Notes: generated by a model not told the origin, from the letters alone. DNA of 64,000 nucleotides from Methylococcus mesophilus (GCF_026247885.1 NZ_CP110921.1:2537001-2601000), one strand, 5' to 3'; counted from the first letter of the stretch, positions 24,610 to 33,090 are shown. A program made the numbers and translations.

Positions 24610-25710
24610 ATGGCGCTTGCACTCTACCGGGAAAATGCAACCGGATTCCTGGTGCGGCGGGATACGCCCGGCGCTGGCTATACCGCCATCGCCGCCATGC
24701 CGACCGGCAGCATCGCCGCCCGCGCGAGCTGGTACCGGGACCTGGACACCCACGGCCAGTCCAGCGCCTGGCACCCGTCGCAAAGCGCGCCGGGGCCGGA
24801 AAATGCGGCGCCAAGCGTCGATTATGGCAACGTCACCGGCACAAAACCGCCAGCGGATGCGACGCATAACAAGATCTGGCCCCCCTCGACGTCCGCGCCC
24901 TCATCGGGAGTGCAGTCGGGAGACATGTGGCAAAACAGCAATACCGGCGTGTTCTACACCTACAACGGTTCGGCCTGGGTGCCGGTCGCCTCGAAGAACA
25001 TCATCTGGCCTCCATCGACGGTCGCTCCCTCCGGCGCAAACGCGGGAGATTTGTGGCAGGACAGCAGCACCAAAACGTTCTACACCTACAACGGTTCACT
25101 CTGGGTGCCCGTATCCGATGTCACGGCGTATAACACGGCCGCAGCAATTACCGGGCAAGGCTCGTTTGCGACCATCAGCCAGATCGTCGCAGGGAACATT
25201 CCGGCATTGATTGCCGCCGGAATCATCGGGGCGAATTACATCACGGCAGGCGCCCTGCACTCGCAGTGGGGGACCGTTGGCAACTCAAACGCGCCATACG
25301 TGGCGGCTGGAAATTGGACAGCGGGAGCGTCCGGGTGCATCTGGACCAATGTCGCCGTGTCTGCCAATGCCTACCGAACATCCATAGTTGTATTCGCGTT
25401 CGCACAATACGGCGACGGCACTCGGCAAGCCGACAAGCCGGGGTACGTCAATGTCGTCGTCGGCGTGAATTCGCAGACACTGACCGACCAAGCCACGAAC
25501 GAAATCCTTGGCGGGCAAGTGCAAAAAGACAATGCGCCAACTTACATCACCATGCCGGGCATCGCATTAGCGCCCATGATGTATTACGACGTAGCGCCTG
25601 GGACTGCGGGCCGAACCTATTACATCGGCTTTCGGCATGATGCCAGGGCCAACGGCACGGACACGATGCCGCTTCGGTACGCCATTCTGGTTATGGAATT
25701 TTCGAAGTAG
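24610..25710 (+). CDS. Tail fibre-like protein with a duplicated WPP/FYTYNGS module
   Basis: 366 residues. The N-terminus (YRENATGFLVRRDTPGAGYT) probably attaches to the tip. Residues 89-126 and 132-168 are two copies of one module: IWPPST-APS, GD-WQ-S-T--FYTYNGS-WVPV, the pattern of short carbohydrate-type fibre repeats; a 20-base exact match occurs at 24952 and 25078. The C-terminal 170 residues are a beta-rich head (YVAAGNWTAGASGCIWTNVA, YITMPGIALAPMMYYDVAPG) that may bind the host. There is no start ambiguity: the gene starts directly after the preceding stop. Confidence 0.65.
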   Translation: MALALYRENATGFLVRRDTPGAGYTAIAAMPTGSIAARASWYRDLDTHGQSSAWHPSQSAPGPENAAPSVDYGNVTGTKPPADATHNKIWPPSTSAPSSGVQSGDMWQNSNTGVFYTYNGSAWVPVASKNIIWPPSTVAPSGANAGDLWQDSSTKTFYTYNGSLWVPVSDVTAYNTAAAITGQGSFATISQIVAGNIPALIAAGIIGANYITAGALHSQWGTVGNSNAPYVAAGNWTAGASGCIWTNVAVSANAYRTSIVVFAFAQYGDGTRQADKPGYVNVVVGVNSQTLTDQATNEILGGQVQKDNAPTYITMPGIALAPMMYYDVAPGTAGRTYYIGFRHDARANGTDTMPLRYAILVMEFSK

Positions 25711-25719
25711 GAGAAAGAG

Positions 25720-26124
25720 ATGCCAAACAAGCAATATCGCCGCGTTGCTACTCGCACCGGAGAAATCCTCTCTGTAGTGTCGATTCCCGACACCGATGCG
25801 GCCAGGGATTTGTACAACACGCACCTCGAAGAGGGTTCCGGAGACAGTCGGACAGAGTATTCCGTGAACGGCATACTGACGCCTCGCCCGCCGATGCCCT
25901 ACGTGCTCGACACGGACACGATCACTGCCGACGGAGCGGATACCGCCCGCATGACGTGCCTTCCAATCCCAGCATCAATCAGGGTGTCCGGCCCCCACGG
26001 ACTTCAGGTAATGACCATCGACGACGGAGAATTCGAGTTCCAAGCCGATATGCCGGGAGACTATCAGCTGGAGATCGAGGCGTTCCCCTACCGGCAAGCG
26101 GAGGTCGTAATTCATGCGGTTTAA
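25720..26124 (+). CDS. Small phage protein of unknown function (tail fibre region)
   Basis: 134 residues: MPNKQYRRVATRTGEILSVV, YVLDTDTITADGADTARMTC, PIPASIRVSGPHGLQVMTID, and a beta-rich C-terminus PGDYQLEIEAFPYRQAEVVI. The last 90 residues look like an Ig-like or carbohydrate-binding beta domain. AGGAG is present 8-10 bases before the ATG. The stop overlaps the DUF4376 start. It probably serves as a fibre accessory protein, by position only. Confidence 0.55.
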   Translation: MPNKQYRRVATRTGEILSVVSIPDTDAARDLYNTHLEEGSGDSRTEYSVNGILTPRPPMPYVLDTDTITADGADTARMTCLPIPASIRVSGPHGLQVMTIDDGEFEFQADMPGDYQLEIEAFPYRQAEVVIHAV

Positions 26125-26485
26125 GGCCACCCTGCCGCTGCCGGAGCTGCGGCGGCTGAAGCAGGACCAGGTCAATGCAAAACGCGCAGAGCGCCTGGCC
26201 GAAGGCTATGCGTTCGAGGGCGCCATTTTCGCCACCGATCCGCAGTCGATCGCCAACATGACCGCGGTGCTGGCCGCCATAGGCGCCGGCGTTGACCTAC
26301 CGGACGGGTTCGCGTGGCGCGATCAGAACAATGTCAACGTGCCGATGGACGCCGAGACGTTCAAGCGCTTCGCCGGCGGTCTCCTCGCACGGGTGAACCA
26401 GATTTATACCCAGTCCTGGAGCAGGAAGGATGAGATCGAGACCAGCGACAATCCGGCGTCTATCGATGCGGATTTGATGCTTTGA
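26114..26485 (+). CDS. DUF4376-type phage protein
   Basis: 123 residues: FKATLPLPELRRLKQDQVNA, AFEGAIFATDPQSIANMTAV, FAWRDQNNVNVPMDAETFKR, FAGGLLARVNQIYTQSWSRK. This fits DUF4376, usually the C-terminal domain of tail-fibre assembly or fibre-associated phage proteins. The gene overlaps the preceding one by 11 bases. It ends ATG CTT TGA, and in the +1 frame a 38-codon extension follows to 26600; a +1 shift at CTT-TGA would make a longer product (see findings). Confidence 0.6.
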   Translation: MRFKATLPLPELRRLKQDQVNAKRAERLAEGYAFEGAIFATDPQSIANMTAVLAAIGAGVDLPDGFAWRDQNNVNVPMDAETFKRFAGGLLARVNQIYTQSWSRKDEIETSDNPASIDADLML

Positions 26486-26600
26486 AAGACAGCGACTGGC
26501 CGAGTGCTACGAACACCCGGCCAGCCAGCTGACCCGCAGCGTATACCTGCAAGCCAACCCAAGGCTGCCACCGAATGGCCACTCGGTGTGGCAAGCCTAG
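26484..26600 (+). other. Open +1-frame extension after the DUF4376 stop
   Basis: After CTT (T) the +1 frame reads ERQRLAECYEHPASQLTRSV, then YLQANPRLPPNGHSVWQA and TAG, a protein-like stretch with no start codon of its own other than CTG. It may be a programmed +1 shift, a decayed start or a separate peptide. It fills most of the 151-bp gap to the methylase; the remaining gap holds no gene. Confidence 0.35.
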
Positions 26601-26636
26601 TGGATTTCTAACGTTTCTGAAAGAGGCTTGCGTCCT

Positions 26637-27410
26637 ATGCAAAATGCGAAACCTATCGTCCCCTGGATCGGCGGCAAGCGTCGTCTGGCGCGGCATATCC
26701 TTCCTTTGTTCCCGCCTCATGAGTGCTATGTCGAGCCGTTCTGCGGTGCGGCGGCACTGTTTTTCCTGAAGGAGCCGGCCAAGTGCGAGGTTATCAACGA
26801 CATAAACGGCGAGCTGGTCACCCTGTACCGGGTGGTGCAGCATCACCTCGAGGAGTTCGTCCGCCAGTTCAAGTGGGCGCTGACGTCCCGGCAGATCTAT
26901 GAATGGATGAAGGCCACGCCCGAGGAAACACTGACCGACATCCAGCGGGCGGCCCGGTTCTTCTATCTGCAGAAGCTGGCGTTCGGCGGCAAGGTGGAGT
27001 CCAGGACTTTCGGCACGTCGACCACGTCGGCGCCGCGGCTTAACCTGCTACGGCTCGAGGAGGAGCTGTCGGCGGCACACCTGCGGCTGTCACGAACCAC
27101 CATCGAGCATCTGCCGTGGGAGGAGTGCATCCGCCGCTACGACCGGACGCACACACTGTTCTATCTCGACCCGCCCTATTGGAGCACGGAAGGTTACGGG
27201 GTGGAGTTCGGGTTGGAGAATTACGTCCGTATGGCGGAGCTGGCTCGGACGATCGAGGGACGGATGGTTATCTCGGTGAACGATATCCCAGAGATGCGGG
27301 CGGCATTCGAAGGGCTGCCGACGAAACACGCCGAGCTCTGTTACTCAGTCGGTGGCGGTAAGCGATCCCGCGGATCGAGCGGTGAACTGATCATTCGGAG
27401 CTGGGCATGA
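26637..27410 (+). CDS. DNA adenine methylase (Dam/D12 class) at the prophage right end
   Basis: 257 residues from ATG 26637 (AAGAGG 10 bases upstream); an in-frame TTG at 26628 is less likely. It has the D12-class features: AdoMet-binding PWIGGKRRLARHILPLFPPH near the N-terminus, VEPFCGAAALFF, NDINGELV and the catalytic DPPYW at 168-172. It transfers a methyl group to adenine N6; the site specificity cannot be read from sequence. It is the last gene before the right end of the prophage, the position of Mu mom, which suggests it protects phage DNA against restriction. Confidence 0.85.
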   Translation: MQNAKPIVPWIGGKRRLARHILPLFPPHECYVEPFCGAAALFFLKEPAKCEVINDINGELVTLYRVVQHHLEEFVRQFKWALTSRQIYEWMKATPEETLTDIQRAARFFYLQKLAFGGKVESRTFGTSTTSAPRLNLLRLEEELSAAHLRLSRTTIEHLPWEECIRRYDRTHTLFYLDPPYWSTEGYGVEFGLENYVRMAELARTIEGRMVISVNDIPEMRAAFEGLPTKHAELCYSVGGGKRSRGSSGELIIRSWA

Positions 27411-27461
27411 TCTACGCGGCACATGCGTTGCTCATGAGGTTATTATGTTTCCCCACGCGCA

Positions 27462-27519
27462 AAATCGTCATGGACGATTTATCTCACAATTTCGTGTTCG
27501 TTTATCGCGCGCGGCTTCA
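27462..27519 (+). mobile_element. Right terminal sequence of the transposable prophage
   Basis: AAATCGTC-ATG-GACGATTT is a perfect inverted repeat (27462-27480). It is followed by the repeated short motif CGATTTATC / CGTTTATC, by TTTCGTGTTCG, which resembles half of a MuA binding site, and by CGCGCGCGGCTTCA ending in the TG/CA-type CA at 27518-27519. The right end of Mu itself closes with a similar GCGCCGCTTCA. Host protease sequence starts immediately afterwards. The exact last base is inferred. Confidence 0.6.
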
Positions 27520-29210
27520 CCTATGTCGTCGCCGCCACCGGCAAGGGGCAAGCGGTTGCCGTGATCGATACCGGCGTACAAGCAGACCACCCTTTTCTGA
27601 GCGGAAAAGTCGTTGCCGAAGCATGCTTTTCCAACGGCGCGAACAAGAACCGGTCGCTCTGCCCGAACGGCACGCTCAGCCAAACCGGGCCAGGCGCTGC
27701 CGATCCCACGACTTCGGCCTGCGTCGAGGCTTCGGGAAATATCTGCATCCACGGCACCCATGTGGCAGGAATCGCCGCCGGCCGGGATACCGCCGGCACC
27801 GGCCAAGCGGCCAATGGCATCGCCAAGGAAGGCGGCATCGTTGCCGTTCAGGTGTTCACCCGCGTCGACGACAACACCCTTTGCAATAACCGCTCCCCAT
27901 GCGTACTTGCGTATACCTCGGACGTCCTCGCGGGCCTCAACTGGGTCTACGGCAACCTCGCCGTCCTGTCCGGCGAAGCCAAGGTCGCGTCGGTGAACCT
28001 CAGCCTCGGCGGCGGCAAATACACAGGCTACTGCGACGGCCACCCCTTGAAGCCGATCGTGGACAACCTGCGCTCGGCGGGAGTGGCCACGGTCATCGCC
28101 GCAGGCAACGAAGGCTATGTCGATGCGGTGGCGAGTCCCGGCTGCATTTCGACGGCGGTGACGGTGGGATCCTCCACCAAGCAGGACGGCATTTCCTGGT
28201 TTTCCAACATGGCTTCGATGGTCGACCTGCTGGGCCCCGGCTCCGGCATCGTTTCGTCCGTTCCGGATAGCGCGTACCAATCACTGAACGGCACTTCCAT
28301 GGCCACGCCCCATGTCGCCGGCGCCTTCGCGGCGATCCGCTCCCGCCTGCCGAACGCGACCGTGGCTCAAATCGAGGAGGCCCTCAAGAGCACTGGCGTT
28401 GTGATCGCCGATGACCGAGCCTCCGCCCCGCAAACGGCCAAACCACGCATTCAGGTCGATCAAGCGCTAGCTGCCCTGGGAGCCGTACCCCGGTCGCTGA
28501 CCGTGAACCGGACCGGCTCCGGCACCGTCACCAGCGAACCGTCCGGCATCGATTGCGGTACCGCTTGCAACGCGAACTTTGACGATGGAGCGACGGTCAC
28601 CCTGACCGCAACGGCTGGAGCCGGCCATCGGTTCAGCGGGTGGGGAGGCGCATGTTCCGCCAGCGGCGGCGCCTGTACGCTTACGATGAACTCGGATCAG
28701 TCCGTGGTTTCAACGTTCGTCCAGACACATCCATTGACGGTCGCCCTGACCGGCGACGCCACGGGCCGGGTCACCAGCGAACCCGCCGGTATCGACTGCG
28801 GCACCACCTGCGCCGCGGAGTTTCCGGACAAGGCTCCCGTCGTGCTTACAGCCATCGGCGGCACCTACGTCGCTTTCACCGGCTGGTCGGGCGATTGCCA
28901 GGGGATGGGATCGTGTTCCATCGCCATGGACGCCGCCAGGAACGTCTCCGCGAATTTCGTAGTGGGCGCACCCTTGACCGTCGTGCTCCAAGGCGGCGGA
29001 CGAGTCGTCGCCGACAACGGCGGCCTCGCCTGCCAGGAAACCTGTACAGCTGCGGTCCCGAAAGGTGCCAAGGTCCTCCTGACCGCGACTCCGGCGGAAG
29101 GCTACAAGTTCAAAGGCTGGTCGGGGAGCGGCTGCACCGGGAGAAAACCCTGCCGGGTAAAGGTGCAAAAGGCCAAATCGGTCAAAGCGAAATTTCAGCC
29201 GGTGCGGTAA
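27520..29210 (+). pseudogene. Subtilisin-like (S8) protease, N-terminus cut off by the prophage
   Basis: The catalytic frame is open from 27438, but it becomes protease-like only at about 27519 (TYVVAATGKGQAVAVIDTG). The first usable start, GTG 27561, lies just two codons before the catalytic Asp (IDTG), so no signal peptide or propeptide is encoded. The His motif HGTHVAG, the oxyanion Asn in AAGNEG and Ser in NGTSMATPH are present. The C-terminal third holds three copies of an about 75-residue beta domain (TVTSEPSGIDCGTAC, FSGWGGACS), the bacterial InlB-B/Flg-new-type repeats of surface proteins. It is probably non-functional; the missing 5' part should lie beyond the left end of the prophage. 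Confidence 0.75.
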
Positions 29211-29221
29211 CGGTTTGTGTT

Positions 29222-29243
29222 CCGGATGAATAGGTTCGTCCGG
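29222..29243. terminator. Hairpin between converging genes
   Basis: CCGGATGAA-TAGG-TTCGTCCGG, nine pairs including one G-T, between the end of the protease and the converging permease gene. It has no clear T-run on either side, so termination is only likely by position. Confidence 0.35.
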
Positions 29244-29274
29244 GATGTGACATATACGGTTTAGCATGTCCCGC

Positions 29275-30366
29275 TCATTTGTTGTCGCTATATACCCAAG
29301 CCATGAATAACTGATACCCCAACGCCAGCATGACGGACCCCAGAAACAGGCCGATGATGCCGCCGGTCGCCATGCCGCCGAGGGCGCCCAGCAGAATCAC
29401 CGGCATCGGGGCGTCCACGCCCCGCCCAAGCATGAAGGGCTTGAGTATGTTATCGACAGAACCGGCAACGATTGTATAGATAGCGAACATTATCGCCACG
29501 ATTGTGGAGTCGTTGGTCATGAAGACATAAATGACCGTCGGCAGCGATATCAAAAGGGCTGGAACTTGCATGATACCCAGCAGCAAAACCAATAATGCCA
29601 GAATCCCCGCGGCTGGAACGCCGACCAGGATAAAGCCGGCACCCAGCAACAGCGCCTGAATGCAGGCGATGCCAATCACGCCTTGCGCCACGGCGCGAAT
29701 GGTCGTCGTCGAAAGCCTGACCAGGGCATCCCCTTGCTCGGGACCCGCCATCCGGTTGGCGATGGCTCTAGCCGCCGCGTGGCCGGACGAGGCATAGGCC
29801 ATCCAGACGCCCGCAAGCACCAGGGAAACCAGGAACTTCAATACCGCGGAGCCTGCACTGGCCGCGTAACCCAATATCTCTTTGGTGACGGTGCGAATCT
29901 TGGGCTCGAATTTCGCGGCCACGGCACCGACATCATCGTATGCGGCCGACCAAAGCGCGTACAGTTTGTCTCCCAGCAAAGGCCATTCCGCAACAAAAGC
30001 GCGGGGAGCCGGCACTTTGAGGCTGCCGTCCCGGACCTGCCGTACCAGGTCGGTCGCCGAATCCGCGAAGGATATGGCAAGAAGCGCAGTGGGGATCAGC
30101 ACGCACAGGAGTATCACTAGTACCAGGACAGTCGCGGCACGGCCCTGCTTGTCCCCCATTCTGCGGGCCAACGAGACCTGCATGGGATGAAACGCCACCG
30201 CCAGTATGACGGACCACAGCATCAAGCCGATAAATGGCTTGAATATCTGATAGCAATAAATGACCAGAAAACCTATCAGCCCAACCCTGATGAACAGATC
30301 TATCAGCTTGTGCGAGATCATTTTTTCCAGCATTCCGTCGGACGCCACGGTTTCACTTGTGTTCAT
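29275..30366 (-). CDS. AI-2E family membrane permease
   Basis: 363 residues from ATG 30366, chosen because AAAGGAG lies just upstream; the frame runs further up without a ribosome site. It is the PF01594 family: about eight transmembrane segments, starting LIDLFIRVGLIGFLVIYCYQ, then FIGLMLWSVILAVAFHPM, a soluble middle section of about 90 residues, and the C-terminal block IVAGSVDNILKPFMLGRGVD with the family DN--KP motif, then PVILLGALGGMATGGIIGLF. Members export signals or ions; the substrate cannot be told. It is divergent from the GNAT gene. Confidence 0.85.
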   Translation of the reverse strand: MNTSETVASDGMLEKMISHKLIDLFIRVGLIGFLVIYCYQIFKPFIGLMLWSVILAVAFHPMQVSLARRMGDKQGRAATVLVLVILLCVLIPTALLAISFADSATDLVRQVRDGSLKVPAPRAFVAEWPLLGDKLYALWSAAYDDVGAVAAKFEPKIRTVTKEILGYAASAGSAVLKFLVSLVLAGVWMAYASSGHAAARAIANRMAGPEQGDALVRLSTTTIRAVAQGVIGIACIQALLLGAGFILVGVPAAGILALLVLLLGIMQVPALLISLPTVIYVFMTNDSTIVAIMFAIYTIVAGSVDNILKPFMLGRGVDAPMPVILLGALGGMATGGIIGLFLGSVMLALGYQLFMAWVYSDNK

Positions 30367-30525
30367 TTGCAAGGCTCCTTTAAGGTTTCGATTCGAGGCC
30401 GTGTCTTCGCAGCCGTCCGTCCTGGCGGTCCGGCCATGCGGCCGGAACTCCCGCCGGCCACGGGCGGGCGGCCCATCCCCGGTCGGCTCGAGACCCATTT
30501 TCTCAAGTTCACTGAAGGTAAAACC

Positions 30526-30984
30526 ATGGACATTATGATCAGGCCCGCCGAGACGCGTGACGTCGAAGCGATGGCGGAACTGCTCGGCACCCTGTTCTCG
30601 ATCGAGGCGGATTTCGCCTTCGATCGGGACCGCCAGCGCCAGGGGCTAACGCTGTTGATCGGGAGCGGCGCGGACCGGGTGCTGGTGGCGGAAGTCGAGG
30701 GCCGGGTGATCGGCATGTGTTCGGTACAGACGCTGATTTCCACTGCCGAGGGCGGCCGGGTGGGGCTGGTCGAAGACATGGTGGTGGCGCAGGACGTCCG
30801 CGGGAAAGGCATCGGGCAGCGGCTGCTGGGCGAAATCGAGCGCTGGGCGGCCGACTCCGGCCTCACCCGCTTGCAGCTCCTGGCGGACCGGGCGAACGAG
30901 CCGGCGTTGGCCTTCTATGACCGGCTGGGCTGGGAGCGGACGGCGCTGGTCGGCTTGCGGAAGATGCTGCGCGACGCGGGTTGA
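30526..30984 (+). CDS. GNAT family N-acetyltransferase
   Basis: 152 residues from ATG 30526. It has the GNAT fold: IRPAETRDVEAMAELLGTLF (beta1-alpha1), VEGRVIGMCSVQTLI, VEDMVVAQDVRGKGIGQRLL with the acetyl-CoA binding Q/R-x-x-G-x-G/A loop (DVRGKGIG), and ANEPALAFYDRLGWERT near the C-terminus. It acetylates an unknown amine substrate. The hpnB frame begins near its stop, with a TTG overlapping by three bases or, more likely, an ATG 69 bases later. Confidence 0.85.
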   Translation: MDIMIRPAETRDVEAMAELLGTLFSIEADFAFDRDRQRQGLTLLIGSGADRVLVAEVEGRVIGMCSVQTLISTAEGGRVGLVEDMVVAQDVRGKGIGQRLLGEIERWAADSGLTRLQLLADRANEPALAFYDRLGWERTALVGLRKMLRDAG

Positions 30985-31052
30985 ACCCAGGTCGGTTGCG
31001 TTTCCCCCGGCATCCGTGGAAACTCCCGCGCTTCTTGAACGACTGGGAAAGT

Positions 31053-32198
31053 ATGGACACTGCAGATTCGGTTTTCGGAGGACTCGTTTTCATTTCCGCG
31101 GCGCTTTGGAGCGTCATCCTGGCGCTTCCGTGGCGCCCCTGGCTCAACCGTGAAGTGCTGCGAACCGTATCCGGCGGGCATTTCTACGATCTCGACGATG
31201 TGACGGTGGTGATCCCAGCGCGGGACGAGGCCGAGGTGATCGGGCAAACCCTGGCCGCGCTCAAGAATCAGGGCAGCGGTCTGCGCGTGGTGCTGGTCGA
31301 CGACGGTTCGACGGACGGCACCGGCGAGGCGGCCGGGCGCGTGGAAGGGCTGGCCCTCACCGTCCTGCGGAACGAGTCGCTGCCGCCGGGCTGGAGCGGC
31401 AAGCTGTGGGCGCTGAAACAGGGCGTGGCCCGGGTCGGCACCGAATATACGGTACTGCTGGATGCGGATATCGTGCTGCAGCCGGGCGTCCTGGGCACGC
31501 TGCGGGAAAAGATGCGCTGCGACGGCATCCAGTTCGCCTCCCTGATGGCCTCGCTGCGGATGGAGAACTTCTGGGAAAGGCTGCTGATGCCGGCCTTCGT
31601 CTATTTCTTCAAGATGCTGTACCCCTTCGCCCTCGCCAACTCGCCGGACCGCCGCTTCGCCGCGGCGGCGGGCGGCTGCATCATGCTGGAAACCCGGCTG
31701 CTGGAGCGTATCGGCGGGTTTGCCGCGATCCACGGCGCACTCATCGACGACTGCACCCTGGCGAAAAAGGTGAAGGCGACGGGTGCGAGGACCTGGATCG
31801 GGCTGTCGCGCTCGGTGGTGAGCCTGCGCCGCTACGATACATTGGCCGATGTGTGGGACATGGTCGCCCGCACCGCGTTCACCCAGTTGCGCTATTCGGT
31901 CTGGCTGCTGGCGCTGTGCACGCTGCTCATGCTGATCCTGTTCTGGCTGCCGGCGGCGGGCCTGTTCGCATCCGGATACGGGGTAACGCTTGCCGCCGGA
32001 TGGGCGGTGTTGCTGATGGCGGGCACTTATATACCCACCCTGCGCTTCTATGGCAGAAGCGCGGCCTGGGGGTTGCTGATGCCGGTCGTCGCGGGAGCTT
32101 ATCTGGCCATGACCTGGAGTTCGGCGCTGCGCTACCGGCGCGGCGAGCGCAGCCGCTGGAAGGGACGTATCTACTCGAGCGAAGAGGAAGCCGGCTGA
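31053..32198 (+). CDS. hpnB: Hopanoid-associated glycosyltransferase, family 2 (HpnB)
   Basis: 381 residues from ATG 31053, preceded by GGGAAAG; a TTG at 30981 is possible but adds an unlikely 24-residue leader. It has an N-terminal membrane helix, then a GT-2 nucleotide-binding fold (VTVVIPARDEAEVIGQTLAA, VLVDDGSTDGTGEAA), the DAD metal site in TVLLDADIVLQPG, and two or three C-terminal membrane helices (LLALCTLLMLILFWLPAAGL). The MENFWERLLMPAFVYFFK and GGCIMLETRLLERIGG segments fit the hopene-associated HpnB family. It is inner-membrane bound; its exact sugar acceptor in hopanoid synthesis is unresolved. Its end overlaps the convergent DUF2127 gene. Confidence 0.8.
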   Translation: MDTADSVFGGLVFISAALWSVILALPWRPWLNREVLRTVSGGHFYDLDDVTVVIPARDEAEVIGQTLAALKNQGSGLRVVLVDDGSTDGTGEAAGRVEGLALTVLRNESLPPGWSGKLWALKQGVARVGTEYTVLLDADIVLQPGVLGTLREKMRCDGIQFASLMASLRMENFWERLLMPAFVYFFKMLYPFALANSPDRRFAAAAGGCIMLETRLLERIGGFAAIHGALIDDCTLAKKVKATGARTWIGLSRSVVSLRRYDTLADVWDMVARTAFTQLRYSVWLLALCTLLMLILFWLPAAGLFASGYGVTLAAGWAVLLMAGTYIPTLRFYGRSAAWGLLMPVVAGAYLAMTWSSALRYRRGERSRWKGRIYSSEEEAG

Positions 32199-32656
32199 GG
32201 CGGCAATCGGCCGCTCAGCCACAGCGCATAGCCCAGATAGCCGACCACGGCCAGATTGATGCCCAGGGTCGAGAGCTTGAGCCAGGACACGCCTTCGGCC
32301 AGTTCGTAGAGCTCGAAAGGAATGTAGATACCGCCGCTGGCCACGCCGAACCATTCGGCCCAGCGCCGCTCGCGCCACAAGCCATAGGCCTCGATGAAGC
32401 GCAGCGCGGCATAGCCGAACGCCAGGGCGGCCAGCGCCCAGAGCCGCCGGTCCGACAGGTTGCCCAGCAGATCGAGAAAAATCCGGGGATAACGGCTGGC
32501 CAGGTTGAGGTGGGTATGCCGCACCAGTTCGTCGACGACGGGCTCCAGCCCGTGATGCAACAGCTCGACCACCCCGAAGCCGGCCAGGAGTACGACGATC
32601 CCCTTGGCGGCTTCCATTGCGGCGACGACGCGGACACCGTGCATGCCCGGCGTCAC
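32171..32656 (-). CDS. DUF2127 membrane protein
   Basis: 161 residues from GTG 32656, which overlaps the upstream stop as GTGA; ATG 32644 is the alternative start. Four hydrophobic segments are visible: AKGIVVLLAGFGVVELLHHG, FLDLLGNLSDRRLWALAALA, the region after FIEAYGLWRERRWAEWFGVA, and LSTLGINLAVVGYLGYALWL. The EAYGLWRERRWAEWF and IYIPFELYEL motifs are typical of DUF2127. The role is unknown. It is translationally coupled to the YkvA-type gene and converges on hpnB with 28 bases of overlap. Confidence 0.75.
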   Translation of the reverse strand: MTPGMHGVRVVAAMEAAKGIVVLLAGFGVVELLHHGLEPVVDELVRHTHLNLASRYPRIFLDLLGNLSDRRLWALAALAFGYAALRFIEAYGLWRERRWAEWFGVASGGIYIPFELYELAEGVSWLKLSTLGINLAVVGYLGYALWLSGRLPPQPASSSLE

Positions 32657-33090
32657 GAAGCCTCCGCCGCATCGCCCGGCGCCGCGGCCTCCGCCTGTTC
32701 GAGTTCCCAGCGGCGGAAATCTTCGAGGTCGGACTTCACCTGCCTGAAGGTCCAGGCCAGGAGGGCGGCGTCGTCGGCGAACCCGAGGCTCAGGATGAAA
32801 TCCGGGATCAGATCGACCGGCATGGCGAAATAGACCACGGCGGCGACGATCAGGCTGAGGCTCTGCCAGGGCAGGGAGTACCGCTTCTGGGCACAGGCTC
32901 TGAGCAGCCGCAGGCAGGCCATGAGCGAATCCCGCACCTCGCTCAGTGGCCCCTTCTTCGCCTCGGCCTTCTTGGAAGCCTTGTCCAGCAGCGACGACAG
33001 CTTTCCGGGATCGCCGGCGTATTCGTTCGCCTTGGATCGGGCCTTGGCGAACGCCACACTGTCCTGAACGGTCTTTTCGGTGAGTATCAT
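32653..33090 (-). CDS. YkvA family protein (DUF1232)
   Basis: 145 residues. The central segment YSLPWQSLSLIVAAVVYFAM followed by PVDLIPDFILSLGFADDAAL is the DUF1232/YkvA signature, with one or two membrane-associated helices and the P-DLIPD motif. N- and C-terminal parts are charged helices. Function in the family is unknown, with a proposed link to the membrane. First gene of a two-gene leftward unit with the DUF2127 gene; it faces hemN across a 95-bp divergent region. Confidence 0.8.
   Translation of the reverse strand: MILTEKTVQDSVAFAKARSKANEYAGDPGKLSSLLDKASKKAEAKKGPLSEVRDSLMACLRLLRACAQKRYSLPWQSLSLIVAAVVYFAMPVDLIPDFILSLGFADDAALLAWTFRQVKSDLEDFRRWELEQAEAAAPGDAAEAS

Larger units (their letters stand above)
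1..27519. mobile_element. Mu-class transposable prophage (left end outside window)
   Basis: Continuous phage gene content from the window start to about 27519. Early genes run leftward, a repressor region lies at 4.1-5.3 kb, and a rightward late operon covers 8.1-27.4 kb. Head genes match Mu gpI, gpT, gp35, gp36 and gp37 families in Mu order. The tail is a long flexible siphovirus type (tube, G/GT chaperones, giant tape measure), as in the transposable siphophages B3 and D3112, while the leftward early block with a gp16-family protein recalls BcepMu. The right boundary is set by a Mu-like end (CGCGCGCGGCTTCA) that abuts a decapitated host protease gene. No terminase, portal or lysis gene is visible, so the element may be defective. 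The transposase genes would be to the left of the window. Confidence 0.85.

Noticed and set aside
30915-32672. 585-codon reverse frame opposite hpnB
   Set aside because: Arg/Gly/Gln-rich shadow; the forward strand encodes a clear glycosyltransferase.
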